DNA of 64,000 nt, taken from contig NZ_GL982514.1 in assembly GCF_000220255.1 (NCBI RefSeq), positions 116,798 through 180,797 on the forward strand. Direction: 5' to 3'. Origin of the DNA: Prevotella pallens ATCC 700821 (lineage in GTDB: Bacteria; Bacteroidota; Bacteroidia; Bacteroidales; Bacteroidaceae). Below, one piece after another: positions 18,201-25,883 of the stretch. Under the pieces are notes generated by a model. It did not search any database and was not told the origin of the DNA. It worked only from the letters and a program-made list of their open reading frames with translations. Made by a program: the position numbers and the translations under genes. Numbering within the stretch: position 1 is the stretch's first letter; every line of letters starts with the position of its first letter.

Positions 18201-19690
18201 GCAGCGTTCTGTGGAAGCAACACAATATTGCCGAACTGAACACGTGCAACAGCTAGTTTTCCATCGGGAGTAGACATATATTCGCCTGGAAACTCGCCGT
18301 TTGCCTTCACCACTTCTTGGTATTTCTCTGGTCGGAGTGTCTTTTTCACCCAACTTTCGTATTGGTTTTTGGTTACAAGAGCTGGTTTTCCGTTCTTCAT
18401 AAAGTCGTCGAACGCTCCTTTAGCATATAGGTTGAACACTGCACCTTGCCTTTGTATGGCTTGCATTAAGCCCTCTGGCGAATCTGGTAAGCCCGCTACG
18501 TTGTAGCCTTCGTGCTTTAAACGCACCAGCAAATTGTAGAGCGAAGGTCCCACTTCCATACCTCCTGCGGTTAAAGCGTTCTGTCCTGGACCTTTATAAT
18601 AGTATATGGCAACTCGCTTTTGGCTATTTGGCTTGTGCTTTAAAGCTATGTAGTTGTTTACAGTTTGCACGAAAGAGCCGAGCCGTTCGGGCATTGCAGC
18701 AACGTATTCAAGGTCGTCTTTGCCTACATAATGTGCGAAAAGGGCATACGGACGTATGGCTCCGTCAATCTCTGGAGTAACTATGCTCTGCGAAAGGAAG
18801 CCTCCGCTCATACCCATCTTGTCGTTTTCCCACTTCTTTTCCTGCTGATTTACGTTCAGCGGAGCGAATAATGGAACATCAACACGCTTCAAATAGTCTA
18901 CGAAAGCATCGCCTAAGCGTCCGTGCGCCATATTAATGATGGCTGAAACCTTAATGCTGTCGGCGTGATGTGCCTCTACAAACTGCTGAATAGAGTTCAC
19001 TGGATACACCATATTGCCAGTTTTCTCTAACTCTGCTATTAGTTCTTTAGGCTCGCCCATACTTCCTGTTATGATGATAGCGGGTGCATTGGCTTTCCAA
19101 AGTCCTTTTTCTTTTAGGAATTTGTTATATTCTGCCAACGAATTAAACTGTTTATCCTCGTCGTCGGGACGGTTTGGGTCGGCGTGATAGAGTAGTCCGT
19201 AAACACGTTCTACCACCTTTCCGGGTTCAGAAGCATAGATAATTTTTTTGTCTATGTACTTTCTTACATAGCTAAGAAGGTTGTGATAGTTTTCGCGACC
19301 GCCGTTGTCGATATACGCTTTCATACGATTGGCATTGGCAGTGTCTACCGAACAGAAATCGTTATCGGGATTTGTGATGAGCGTACTCACCACTGGCGTT
19401 CCGTTTTTCATAGCTTTTTCAAGCTCAGCACGTTGTTCTTCGGTTAGCCGTAAGCCCATTGCCTGCACAAAAACCATATCGTAGCCATCGGCTTTGGCTA
19501 TGTCGTCGGCATCAAGACTCTCTATTTTGATGAGCGGATTATCGTTTGCACGACCAATTTGCCCCAGTGTTATGGTTTGATAGTTTATGAATGCTATCCG
19601 AGTAGTGGACATCCACTTGTTCCAAACGCCGAAACCAATAAGCAGTAGCAGTGCTATAACGGCGCCGATTATTATTTTTTGTTTCTTCAT
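15281..19690 (-). CDS. hmuS: HmuS, membrane-anchored CobN/Mg-chelatase H-like protein with Met-rich insert
   Basis: This 1469-residue protein is of the CobN/BchH large-chelatase family. A single helix is at each end (about residues 6-23, and 1440-1460 followed by R-R-R-R), so the body should lie in the periplasm. The chelatase core includes H-T-Y-I-A-S-Y-L-W and I-H-F-G-T-H-G-S-L-E-F. Residues about 783-905 form a low-complexity insert with about 30 Met plus Gly, Lys and Pro. No CobS, CobT or ChlI/ChlD partner is encoded nearby, which argues against cobalamin or chlorophyll synthesis. HmuS-type proteins are thought to act on heme brought in by HmuR, possibly removing its iron. It precedes hmuT by 7 bp and follows hmuR after a 290-bp gap with a repeat array. 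Confidence 0.88.
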   Translation of the reverse strand: MKKQKIIIGAVIALLLLIGFGVWNKWMSTTRIAFINYQTITLGQIGRANDNPLIKIESLDADDIAKADGYDMVFVQAMGLRLTEEQRAELEKAMKNGTPVVSTLITNPDNDFCSVDTANANRMKAYIDNGGRENYHNLLSYVRKYIDKKIIYASEPGKVVERVYGLLYHADPNRPDDEDKQFNSLAEYNKFLKEKGLWKANAPAIIITGSMGEPKELIAELEKTGNMVYPVNSIQQFVEAHHADSIKVSAIINMAHGRLGDAFVDYLKRVDVPLFAPLNVNQQEKKWENDKMGMSGGFLSQSIVTPEIDGAIRPYALFAHYVGKDDLEYVAAMPERLGSFVQTVNNYIALKHKPNSQKRVAIYYYKGPGQNALTAGGMEVGPSLYNLLVRLKHEGYNVAGLPDSPEGLMQAIQRQGAVFNLYAKGAFDDFMKNGKPALVTKNQYESWVKKTLRPEKYQEVVKANGEFPGEYMSTPDGKLAVARVQFGNIVLLPQNAAGSGTNAFQIVHGTNAAPPHTYIASYLWTQYAFKADVLIHFGTHGSLEFTPKKQVALSNLDWPDRLVGTLPHFYLYTIGNVGEGLIAKRRSYAGLQSYLTPPFMESGMHGAYAELSSKIKLYNQNIGKNKALLQQTSLAIKAIVVRLGFHRDLGLDSILTRPYTEEEITRIDNFAEELSNEKITGQLYTLGVPYETARINSSVLEMCTDPVAYSLFTLDKVRKKATEALLKHRSEFNSRYLYPAKALVQSLINSSAEVSDAFVCKVGHLSPDDIKRAHKIYDDLNAPSDMMSMMMRMGSMSKKNKGGKGMPMGMGMAKGMGKMPPEMAKAMSKGKPMHAKQGGMPPMGHPGKMPKGMGKKPENMGGHPTTKGKQMPQMGKPMGGKAMQGMPKKGMAGMAAMMKDKKKSYSKEEKDFAFAVRELERTLKNIAKYKQYLLISPQNELESIINAMNGGYTAPSPGGDPIVNPNTLPTGRNLFGINAESTPSEAAWEKGKQLAQNTIDLYKQRHNGAMPHKVSYTLWSGEFIETEGATIAQVLYMLGVEPVRDSFGRVSDLRLIPSKELGRKRIDVVVQTSGQLRDLAASRLFLINKAVEMAANAKDDVFENEVSIGVKTAERHLTEKGVSPKEARKLASQRIFGGMNGNYGTGIQAMVMSGDRWEKQEDIANTYINNMGTFYGSEKDWEQYNKYAFEAALTRTDVVVQPRQSNTWGALSLDHVYEFMGGLNLAVRQVTGKDPDAYLSDYRNTHNVRMQEVKEAIGVESRTTILNPVYIKEKMKGGASAAGGFAEIVENTYGWNVMKPKAIDKELWDDIYRVYVQDKYKLGTKTFFEQKNPAALQQITAVMLETVRKGMWKATPQQVADIAKLHVELVKKYKPSGSSFVTDNAKLRKFIASKVSPEQGKDYQQQIEQVRNSAANANKGTVMKREDMSQKVEKHSPLLSKGLVIGGAVLLFVILIAFVVRRRRNTNAE

Positions 19691-19789
19691 TCTGTTCGTT
19701 TTTATTTCTTTATGAATGGTTTAGCTGTTTAATATTGTTTGTTTGCTGTGTGCAAAACTATCTTTGTTGTTATGGCTTTACAGTTCTAA

Positions 19790-19910
19790 CACTATGGTGT
19801 AAGTATGTTATATCTATGGATATAACGCATTACATCTATGGATACAACACATTACATCTATGGATATAACGCATTATCACTATGCGATAAAAGGTTGTCG
19901 CCATAGTGAG
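19790..19910 (-). promoter_or_regulatory. 22-bp tandem array of small palindromes between hmuR and hmuS
   Basis: Three head-to-tail 22-bp units (19808-19829, 19830-19851, 19852-19873) and degenerate flanking copies are present. Each unit is centred on a TATG loop between inverted arms: TATC-TATG-GATA in two units, ATC-TATG-GAT in the middle one, and CAC-TATG-GTG at 19791. A partial inverse copy CCATAGTG is near 19911. The spacing is two helical turns, as expected for side-by-side protein binding. The function is inferred. Confidence 0.6.
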
Positions 19911-19980
19911 AGGGTGTTGTTGCTGTGTAAGCAATACATTATAGTTGTGTAGCACAGTATATATAATAATGTGAAAGATA

Positions 19981-22203
19981 TTATTTCCCGAACAAGTCGG
20001 ACAGGTTTATGCCTACTGTAAGCACGTAGCTAATGCCGTTGAGTGGTAGTTGCACATCAGAGTCGGACGCTTTATCGTGATAATTAAATAGGTTGTCTAT
20101 CATAAAACCAAGGTTTATACCACGTGGAAGTTCAGACCGCAGGTTGAGCGAACATATTGTTCGTGGGTCGTAAACGTAGCGAACGTATGCCTTTGCGTCC
20201 GAATCGTAAGCGTAACGTGTTATTCGCGACATCCATTGGCTATTGAGTGCAATAGATTCGGTGGTTTTTCCGAACTTCCGTTTATAGGTTACGTTGAACT
20301 TAGCAGAGTGTGGACGTATCCACGAACGGTTGTATCCGTCTTTTACATTGTAGTCGTTTATATACGTATAAGCCCCCATAAAGCTCAAGCCGCATAGCAT
20401 TCTGTAATTAACTGTAGCCTCTATGCCTGTTGTTTTAACGTTATCGGAGTTGATATAATGCATATCGTAGTTTACACCGGGTGCCAAATACTCGTATGTT
20501 ATTTTGTTTTTGAAACGGTTGTGGTATGCCGATAGCGACAGGTTAAGTCCGTTACGGTCGTATTCTACCGATGCAGAGAGTTGGCTTCCATACTCTGGTT
20601 TCAGGTCTTTATTACCATATATAGTAATCATACCTGCCATATTGAACTCCTGATACAGCTCTTTGAGGGTGGGAATGCGGTATCCTTGCGAATAGCCAGC
20701 ACGAAATGTTAAGAACGAAAGTGGTCTGTAGAGAGCCGAAACCTTAGGTGTGATGTGGAAAGAATAGTTTGGACTTTTGTCGCCACGTAGTCCTACCACT
20801 ATGTTTAGTGCATTATTGATTTTCCAATCCTCCTGAACGCAGAGCGAGAACTGTGTTCTGCTCACCATACCAGTATCTTTCATCATATAATGGCGTAGAC
20901 TTTCGTGTACGGCTTCCACTCCGGCGTTGAATGTATGCTGTCCGAATGTGCCCGTATAGTATAGGCGTGCGCTGTGGTTAATGTTGTTGTACACTTTTTC
21001 TACCAGCTTAACAAGGTTGTAATCGTCTTTTTTTGCGTAGTTATCGAAGGTGTACGAGAATGCGAAACCGTTGTTTTTATTCATTTGCCAGTTGCCTTTT
21101 GCACCCAGAACAAGGTCTTCGTAGCGTTGATGATAGCGGCGTCCTTGATAGGTTGGACGTATGTTTGCATAGAAAGAACCAAAGAGTTCGGCTGTAAACT
21201 GGTCGGTAAATCTATAGCTAAAGCGTTGTCCTACGTCCCAAATTTTATATCCGTACACGGGCAAATCGCGTGGTTCGCTTCTTTCTTCAATGGCTTTACC
21301 ATCTGGTGCAATACGTTCTACGGTTTTTCCTTCCTTATCTTTCACCCAATAAGTGCTACGATTGCGGAACCCGAACGATGTTTGCGAATTTAGTCGGCTA
21401 CGGTTTATACCCACCTGAACACCATAGTTCTGTCCGTTAACGCCTGCATAGCGCGAGCTTAGCTGTACATTTAGTGGGCGAGAACTCTTTTTTGTGATGA
21501 TATTTATTACTCCGCCGATGGCACGACTATCGTAAAGGGTAGATGCTGCCCCCCTTACCACTTCTATTCGCTCTATGTTATCGACGTTGATACGGCTGAA
21601 ATCGATGTTATGATCGGAGCCTTCGCCACTTATTCGTTCCCCATCTACCAAGAAAAGCACCGATTTGCTGTCCATGCCCTGGTAGTTAATGCTTGTGGTT
21701 TGGCTCATACTGTTGTAGTAAAACTGTATACCCGGCAATGTATATTCCAAGAGAGTGTTTAGGTCTACTGGGTTTACTGTTTTTATTTCGTCTTGCGAAA
21801 TGACACGTGTAATTACGGGAACGTCTTTCAAAGGTCGCTCGCTTCGCGAACCAGTAACCACTACCTCCTCTAAATTAGAGTTGGTTGGAATCATCTTTAT
21901 TTTGAGTGTGGGGTGTCCAACTGCCGGAACTTGTATTGTGCGGGGGGCGTAACCCATACACGAAATGCGTACTGTGTAAACCTTATTGGCACCAAAAACA
22001 AGTGTAAATTCGCCTTTACTGTTGGTGCCTGCCACTATATTGGTGCCCTCAACCTTTAGCACTGCGCCTGCCAAAGGCTCGTCAGAGTCTACATCAACCA
22101 CCGTTCCCGATAGCTGATAACCTTTTTCTGGTGTAACGTTGTCGGCACAAATAGTAGCGAAGGTTGTTGTTAAGAGTGTGAGAATAAGTAATAGTTTCTT
22201 CAT
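19981..22203 (-). CDS. hmuR: HmuR, TonB-dependent heme receptor
   Basis: This 740-residue outer-membrane receptor has a signal peptide (about 1-20). An N-terminal carboxypeptidase-like domain (about 28-110, G-T-V-V-D-V-D-S-D-E-P-L-A-G-A) typical of Bacteroidota TonB receptors comes next. The plug starts near V-V-V-T-G-S-R-S-E-R, and the 22-strand barrel ends with L-S-D-L-F-G-K. The heme-receptor signature is present in variant form: G-Y-R-I-P at 507-511 in place of FRAP, and G-N-K-D-L-K-P-E at 530 in place of NPNL. It receives heme from HmuY and passes it into the periplasm. It lies 211 bp after hmuY, with a strong hairpin between. Confidence 0.92.
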   Translation of the reverse strand: MKKLLLILTLLTTTFATICADNVTPEKGYQLSGTVVDVDSDEPLAGAVLKVEGTNIVAGTNSKGEFTLVFGANKVYTVRISCMGYAPRTIQVPAVGHPTLKIKMIPTNSNLEEVVVTGSRSERPLKDVPVITRVISQDEIKTVNPVDLNTLLEYTLPGIQFYYNSMSQTTSINYQGMDSKSVLFLVDGERISGEGSDHNIDFSRINVDNIERIEVVRGAASTLYDSRAIGGVINIITKKSSRPLNVQLSSRYAGVNGQNYGVQVGINRSRLNSQTSFGFRNRSTYWVKDKEGKTVERIAPDGKAIEERSEPRDLPVYGYKIWDVGQRFSYRFTDQFTAELFGSFYANIRPTYQGRRYHQRYEDLVLGAKGNWQMNKNNGFAFSYTFDNYAKKDDYNLVKLVEKVYNNINHSARLYYTGTFGQHTFNAGVEAVHESLRHYMMKDTGMVSRTQFSLCVQEDWKINNALNIVVGLRGDKSPNYSFHITPKVSALYRPLSFLTFRAGYSQGYRIPTLKELYQEFNMAGMITIYGNKDLKPEYGSQLSASVEYDRNGLNLSLSAYHNRFKNKITYEYLAPGVNYDMHYINSDNVKTTGIEATVNYRMLCGLSFMGAYTYINDYNVKDGYNRSWIRPHSAKFNVTYKRKFGKTTESIALNSQWMSRITRYAYDSDAKAYVRYVYDPRTICSLNLRSELPRGINLGFMIDNLFNYHDKASDSDVQLPLNGISYVLTVGINLSDLFGK

Positions 22204-22336
22204 TTTACTGAAGCTTTGATGAATTTGTTTCTATGTAATTTTGGTATAAAGTGCACCTTATCGCTCTCCCGAAGGGGAACGACAGGCATGTGAACCTATA
22301 TATAATAAGGTATAGATTACAGCTAACCACATTCCA

Positions 22337-22379
22337 AGCGATAAACATTGGCAATGCTTCTGCCACTATGTTTATCGCT
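22337..22379 (-). promoter_or_regulatory. Strong stem-loop in the hmuY-hmuR gap
   Basis: The 12-bp arms AGCGATAAACAT (22337-22348) and ATGTTTATCGCT (22368-22379) pair perfectly. An inner TGGCA/TGCCA stem extends the helix. No T run follows on the minus strand, so it is better read as an RNA-stabilising or attenuating element at the 3' end of hmuY than as a full terminator. It could let hmuY be more abundant than the downstream genes. Confidence 0.65.
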
Positions 22380-22414
22380 CGTGCTATGGTTTAGCATAAA
22401 AGAGTTTGGCTCTG

Positions 22415-23089
22415 TTATGCTTTCTTTATAAACTTATAGTCGAAGCTTACAGCCTTTTTCTTGCCAGTAGCGTCTAAGTAATCTTTGAATAAAATAAGGG
22501 CTTCGTTACCATTTTTAAACTTAACGGCAAACACTTTGTCGCTAATTATCTTTGGTTTACCCATACCAGTGCTCTTCGCCCACTTAGCCATTTCTTTGTT
22601 TAACATAGTTTTTGACACTACCATAAGGCCGCCTGCTTTCATAGCACCCAACTCTACGAATATCTCGCTTGGTACATCTGCAACATAATCGCCTTGTGGA
22701 AGTGTTTTAATACTACTAATATTGGTTTGGTCGGTCATCAATACTGCACCGTCATTGGTACGAACATCGGTAATATGGAAGGCTAAATCCCACTTCTTTG
22801 GTAGGTCTTTCTCGCTACCTTTTGCAGGTTCTGTCTTCACCACTTCGTAGTCTGTCATTGTGTTGTATTTGCGATATTCGCGTGCGCCAAGCTCTTCTTG
22901 TTGTTCGTATTTACCAGTTTCGAGGTCTACATAAATCCACGAATCGTAGCCAGGCATAAGAGTTTCGAAATGCTTAATCTGTGCTGTCTCTGGTGTAGGC
23001 TTAACTTTAGGCTCATCGTTTTTATCTTTACTGCACGATGTAAACAGGGCGGCAGCAAAGCAAAGAGCCGCAAAAAACTTTGTCTTCAT
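22415..23089 (-). CDS. hmuY: HmuY-family heme-binding lipoprotein
   Basis: This 224-residue lipoprotein has a signal ending L-F-T-S-C with Cys19 as the lipid site. The HmuY fold region includes W-D-L-A-F-H-I-T-D-V-R-T-N (100-112). HmuY proteins sit on the outer face of the outer membrane, take heme from host proteins and hand it to HmuR. P. gingivalis HmuY binds heme through two histidines. Here only His40 and His105 exist, and neither is in the ligand regions, while Met118, Met150, Met156 and Met162 lie where ligands are expected. This fits the Met-type heme coordination reported for Prevotella homologues. It is the first gene of the operon, with its own promoter 70-100 bp upstream. Confidence 0.9.
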   Translation of the reverse strand: MKTKFFAALCFAAALFTSCSKDKNDEPKVKPTPETAQIKHFETLMPGYDSWIYVDLETGKYEQQEELGAREYRKYNTMTDYEVVKTEPAKGSEKDLPKKWDLAFHITDVRTNDGAVLMTDQTNISSIKTLPQGDYVADVPSEIFVELGAMKAGGLMVVSKTMLNKEMAKWAKSTGMGKPKIISDKVFAVKFKNGNEALILFKDYLDATGKKKAVSFDYKFIKKA

Positions 23090-23157
23090 TGTTTTATTGT
23101 TGTTATTTTATGTTTATATTAAATTTGAATTTTATTGTTTTGCTTATCTAAGCAGTG

Positions 23158-23188
23158 CAAAGTTAGGAAGAAAGAATGCTTTACACAA
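23158..23188 (-). promoter_or_regulatory. Promoter of the hmu operon
   Basis: On the minus strand TAACTTTG (23165-23158) is a match to TAnnTTTG. TTGTG (23188-23184) lies about 18-20 bp upstream as a partial -33 element. No Fur-like palindrome was recognised by eye. Confidence 0.6.
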
Positions 23189-23439
23189 TACTTATTTTTC
23201 GTGATTTTATTTTTAAAGAAAATGCTCTTTTTACCTACTTTATAGTATTTTTTTTGTACGAAACGGTAAAAACCACAGAATCAATACTTAATAGTGATGA
23301 TATAGTGTACCCATTTTTTATATTTCGTTTATTTGTTTTTGTTTTACCAAAGTGTGTTTTTTTTGTGTTCTGTATTGTTCTTTGCACAGAGCATAACAGT
23401 TGTAATATCAATTATTTTCGGTGTTATGGTTTGCCAACA

Positions 23440-23912
23440 ATACCACGTTTGTCCACGAAATATCCCACGAACATTCCGCAAAATGTCCACATTCAACCAC
23501 GAAACACCCCACGAACATTCCGCCAGGCGTAGGGGACCGATTCATTGTATCCGTATTTTCACATTATTAAATATGCATATTCGTTTCCTCGTACACGTAT
23601 GTCCACATTATCAAATACGTATATTCATTCCACCACACACGTATGTTCGTTTCTCATTTTGTGGGTTTTTTCATATATGCGGGCACGATAAATCGGCCCC
23701 TACGGCTGCTGACGGTCTGCCATTTTGTGGGTGTTTACGTATCTGCAAACACCATAAAAATGTGCACCAACGTACACTTGCAACTTGCTATAACACAACA
23801 ACATACACAGAATGCCTACTTCTGCATTGCAAAAACCATACTTTTGCAATGTAAAAACCCCCTTTTTGCACGCCAAAAACCATACTTTTGCACGGCAAAA
23901 AGGGGGGGGTGT
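23440..23912. repeat. Intergenic composite repeat, copy R5
   Basis: This is a longer copy with two cores (23529-23554 in one orientation, 23680-23703 in the other). CCACGAACATTCCGC elements are present, followed by the block shared with R1 and R2 in inverse orientation. The right end has CCATACTTTTGCA and CCCCCTTTTTGCA modules alternating up to an eight-G run at 23903. Non-coding. Confidence 0.82.
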
Positions 23913-24061
23913 ATAATCGTATAATATGCAATAGAATGTGAGAGGCTTTTGTTTGGTGATTGCTGCATATATTTTGGAATAACAGCGGAGGTAGATTTCT
24001 GCTGTAACAGGTGTTTCTATCTACATTGTTATATAGCTTCTAATAAACTTGTTTAGGCAAT

Positions 24062-24099
24062 AAAAAAAAGCGTAACCCACCAAATGGGGTTGCGCTTTT
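24062..24099 (-). terminator. Rho-independent terminator of the small-peptide unit
   Basis: AAAAGCGTAACCC (24066-24078) pairs with GGGTTGCGCTTTT (24087-24099) with one wobble. On the minus strand eight T follow. It lies 25 bp after the TAG at 24124 but 85 bp after the TAA at 24184. Confidence 0.85.
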
Positions 24100-24183
24100 C
24101 TAAGTTTGGTAAGGGCAATGCCTCTACACCGAAAGCGTAGAAACAGCCTTTACAATACCGTTAGCACTATATGTGTATTGCTG

Positions 24184-24333
24184 TTAGGTATACCATATTT
24201 CGCCACCTAATGGTTTCTTGTCAGTTGTTTCCAACTTTTCACCTTGGAGATTGTTCACGTTCTCCTTTTTGTTGTACATATTTTTTTCGGTTGTACTATC
24301 GTTATACAACTCCGAATGATTTAAGCTCTTCAT
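24184..24333 (-). CDS. Small peptide (49 residues) with double-glycine motif
   Basis: The peptide begins M-K-S-L-N-H-S-E-L-Y and ends K-K-P-L-G-G-E-I-W-Y-T. It has no signal peptide or helix of membrane type. A near-perfect promoter lies 40-70 bp upstream and a strong Shine-Dalgarno AAAGGAG sits 6 bp before the ATG, which is unusual for this phylum. A terminator follows. The Gly-Gly near the C-terminus recalls leader peptides of bacteriocins or modified peptides, but only five residues follow it before TAA. In the same frame 19 further sense codons continue to a TAG at 24126-24124 (Q-Q-Y-T-Y-S-A-N-G-I-V-K...). Either the core was cut by a nonsense mutation or the peptide is short by nature. 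I do not recognise a family. Confidence 0.6.
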   Translation of the reverse strand: MKSLNHSELYNDSTTEKNMYNKKENVNNLQGEKLETTDKKPLGGEIWYT

Positions 24334-24373
24334 ATAAACTCCTTTCTTTTGTGATATATATGTTAAGTCGTTA

Positions 24374-24405
24374 CAAATATAAACAATTTATTTGACAATG
24401 TCAAA
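24374..24405 (-). promoter_or_regulatory. Promoter of the small-peptide unit
   Basis: On the minus strand TTTG (24405-24402), a 20-bp spacer and TATATTTG (24381-24374) match the Bacteroidota consensus. The predicted leader is about 34 nt. Confidence 0.8.
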
Positions 24406-24647
24406 TGCAGGAGAAAGAATTGTAACATATTTCATATTTTTTAAACAAAGCACTATACAAAATGTCGTTTTCCTTATAATTATTTTGTTATAATAGGAAA
24501 ATAGAACAATAAAATAGCGTAGTCCGATTCTTCTTAATATATATACGAACTAGCGATAGGGTAGAGAGCCTAAAGCGCAAAACCAAAAAAAATGATGTTT
24601 TCAGAAAACTTTTATTGTGTTTTTCTTTTCTTTTCAAAAATAATATC

Positions 24648-25013
24648 TACCTTTGCAGCAAGTTACAAATAAACGTAATTAACCATAAAGCTTCGTATAT
24701 AGTAGTCAATACCTGCTATGAAGCAACCGACAGGCAAATCTACAACGGACTGATACAAGCTAATAGGGATTATGAAAATATACCTATGAGGTTTAGTTGT
24801 GCGTTCCACAATGTTGTGGAAATATAAGCACTATTATGTTGAAACAAATTAAACGCAGTGTTGTACAATCGGGAACGTTGTGGAAAGAAGCTAAAAAAGC
24901 TGTACATTGGAACCGAGAACATTGCGCAACATAGAAAAAGAATGCTGTGCGGTAAACTAAAAAAACTTCGTGGTTCCAATACTTATGAAGTGCAGCACAG
25001 CTTCTTTTTTTTA
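24648..25013 (+). ncRNA. Putative leader or small RNA with interleaved stems and terminator
   Basis: A -7 box TACCTTTG lies at 24648-24655. About 350 nt later the strong hairpin AAGAATGCTGTGC / GCACAGCTTCTT (24938-24950 with 24995-25006) is followed by a run of T. Inside are a perfect palindrome TTCCACAATGTTGTGGAA (24804-24821), a second TTGTGGAA (24878-24885), and ATTGGAACC (24906-24914) complementary to GGTTCCAAT (24972-24980). That last pair straddles one arm of the terminator, so the two stems exclude each other or form a pseudoknot. A 32-codon frame (24836-24934) could be a leader peptide. The layout suggests an attenuator for what follows, but what follows is a gene stump. Confidence 0.45.
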
Positions 25014-25072
25014 TATATATACCTTTTTTCTATGTATATATACCTTGAAAAAACATAGTCATTCAGATAATA

Positions 25073-25597
25073 ATGCTAGTATTATGTGCCCTTATGATAA
25101 TGTTTTGTAAGGCAAAACCCAAGAAAGCAATTAGCGGACCAGTATGGCAAAACCGTATGGTTGCAGTGGTAGCAATATATGGTATAGCGTGGATGAGCAA
25201 CACTTACTTTGACAATTACCAGGCAGAAATGCAACAATTGTTAGGAGGAATAGTGTACGAATACCCCTGGTCTATAGCCATTGCCTTCTTTGCTGTGTCC
25301 GTTCTCATTAACTCTCAGGGCGCAGTAGTGGTTAGTATGTTGCCACTTGCTTATGCCTTAGGCATTCCGGGGTGGATTCTTCTTGGCGTAATGCCATCTA
25401 CTTACGGCTACTTCTTTATACCTAATTATCCATCAGACATAGCTACTGTGAACTTCGATAGGTCGGGAACAACCGTCATTGGTAAGTATTTGCTGAACCA
25501 TTCGTTTATGGCTCCAGGTATGATACACGTTATTATGGCAACCATTGCCGGACTTGGCATTAGCTACGTTTACCATTTCTGGTTCGGATTGTACTAA
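25073..25597 (+). pseudogene. C-terminal remnant of anaerobic C4-dicarboxylate transporter (Dcu type)
   Basis: The 174 residues match the last 40 percent of DcuA/DcuB antiporters, which swap succinate for fumarate, malate or aspartate in anaerobes. The diagnostic end is P-S-D-I-A-T-V-N-F-D-R-S-G-T-T-V-I-G-K-Y, then N-H-S-F. Full-length family members have about 440 residues. The first 260 or so are absent, and a TGA at 25046-25048 closes the frame just upstream. The apparent ATG falls inside what should be a membrane helix. With fewer helices than needed it is unlikely to transport anything. The deletion joins the stump to the leader-like RNA element. Confidence 0.82.
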
Positions 25598-25621
25598 AAA
25601 ATACATCACTTTTACCACACT

Positions 25622-25667
25622 TTTCTAAGGTTTCTATACGCTCTGCAAGCATTAGAAACCTTAGAAA
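25622..25667 (+). terminator. Hairpin after the dcu remnant
   Basis: Perfect 15-bp arms TTTCTAAGGTTTCTA (25622-25636) and TAGAAACCTTAGAAA (25653-25667) flank a 16-nt loop, 24 bp past the stop. The T run is poor, so termination may be partial. Confidence 0.6.
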
Positions 25668-25742
25668 TAATACACCTTTGTGTACAGAAAACCACCCAAT
25701 ATCATTTTTTTTCGTTTATATAAAGAAACTTTACGCAAAAAA

Positions 25743-25773
25743 TTTGTACTATAAAAATTTATTAGTAACTTTG
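25743..25773 (+). promoter_or_regulatory. Promoter of the KAP-like gene
   Basis: TTTG (25743-25746), a 19-bp spacer and TAACTTTG (25766-25773) form a perfect Bacteroidota promoter. The predicted start site is about 105 bp before the ATG at 25884. Confidence 0.8.
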
Positions 25774-25883
25774 TATCGAAAGCTCTAAACCATATATTCA
25801 CAATGCTTGCATTACGAAAATGTGTGGTAATGGAGCCAAAGATATTAATCACTAAGTATTAGGACATTAACCAAAAAATCCCT

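Noticed and set aside
15281..19690. CobN as part of cobalamin synthesis
   Set aside because: No cobalamin genes or CobS/CobT/ChlI/ChlD partners lie nearby, the protein has membrane anchors at both ends, and the gene order is that of the hmu heme operon.
23176..23854. Coding frames upstream of hmuY
   Set aside because: The region is the hmu promoter followed by repeat R5. The frames overlap each other in different phases and match other repeat copies.
24615..25058. Two short plus-strand protein frames (70 and 66 codons)
   Set aside because: They run through the palindrome and the terminator hairpin. RNA structure explains the sequence better than coding.
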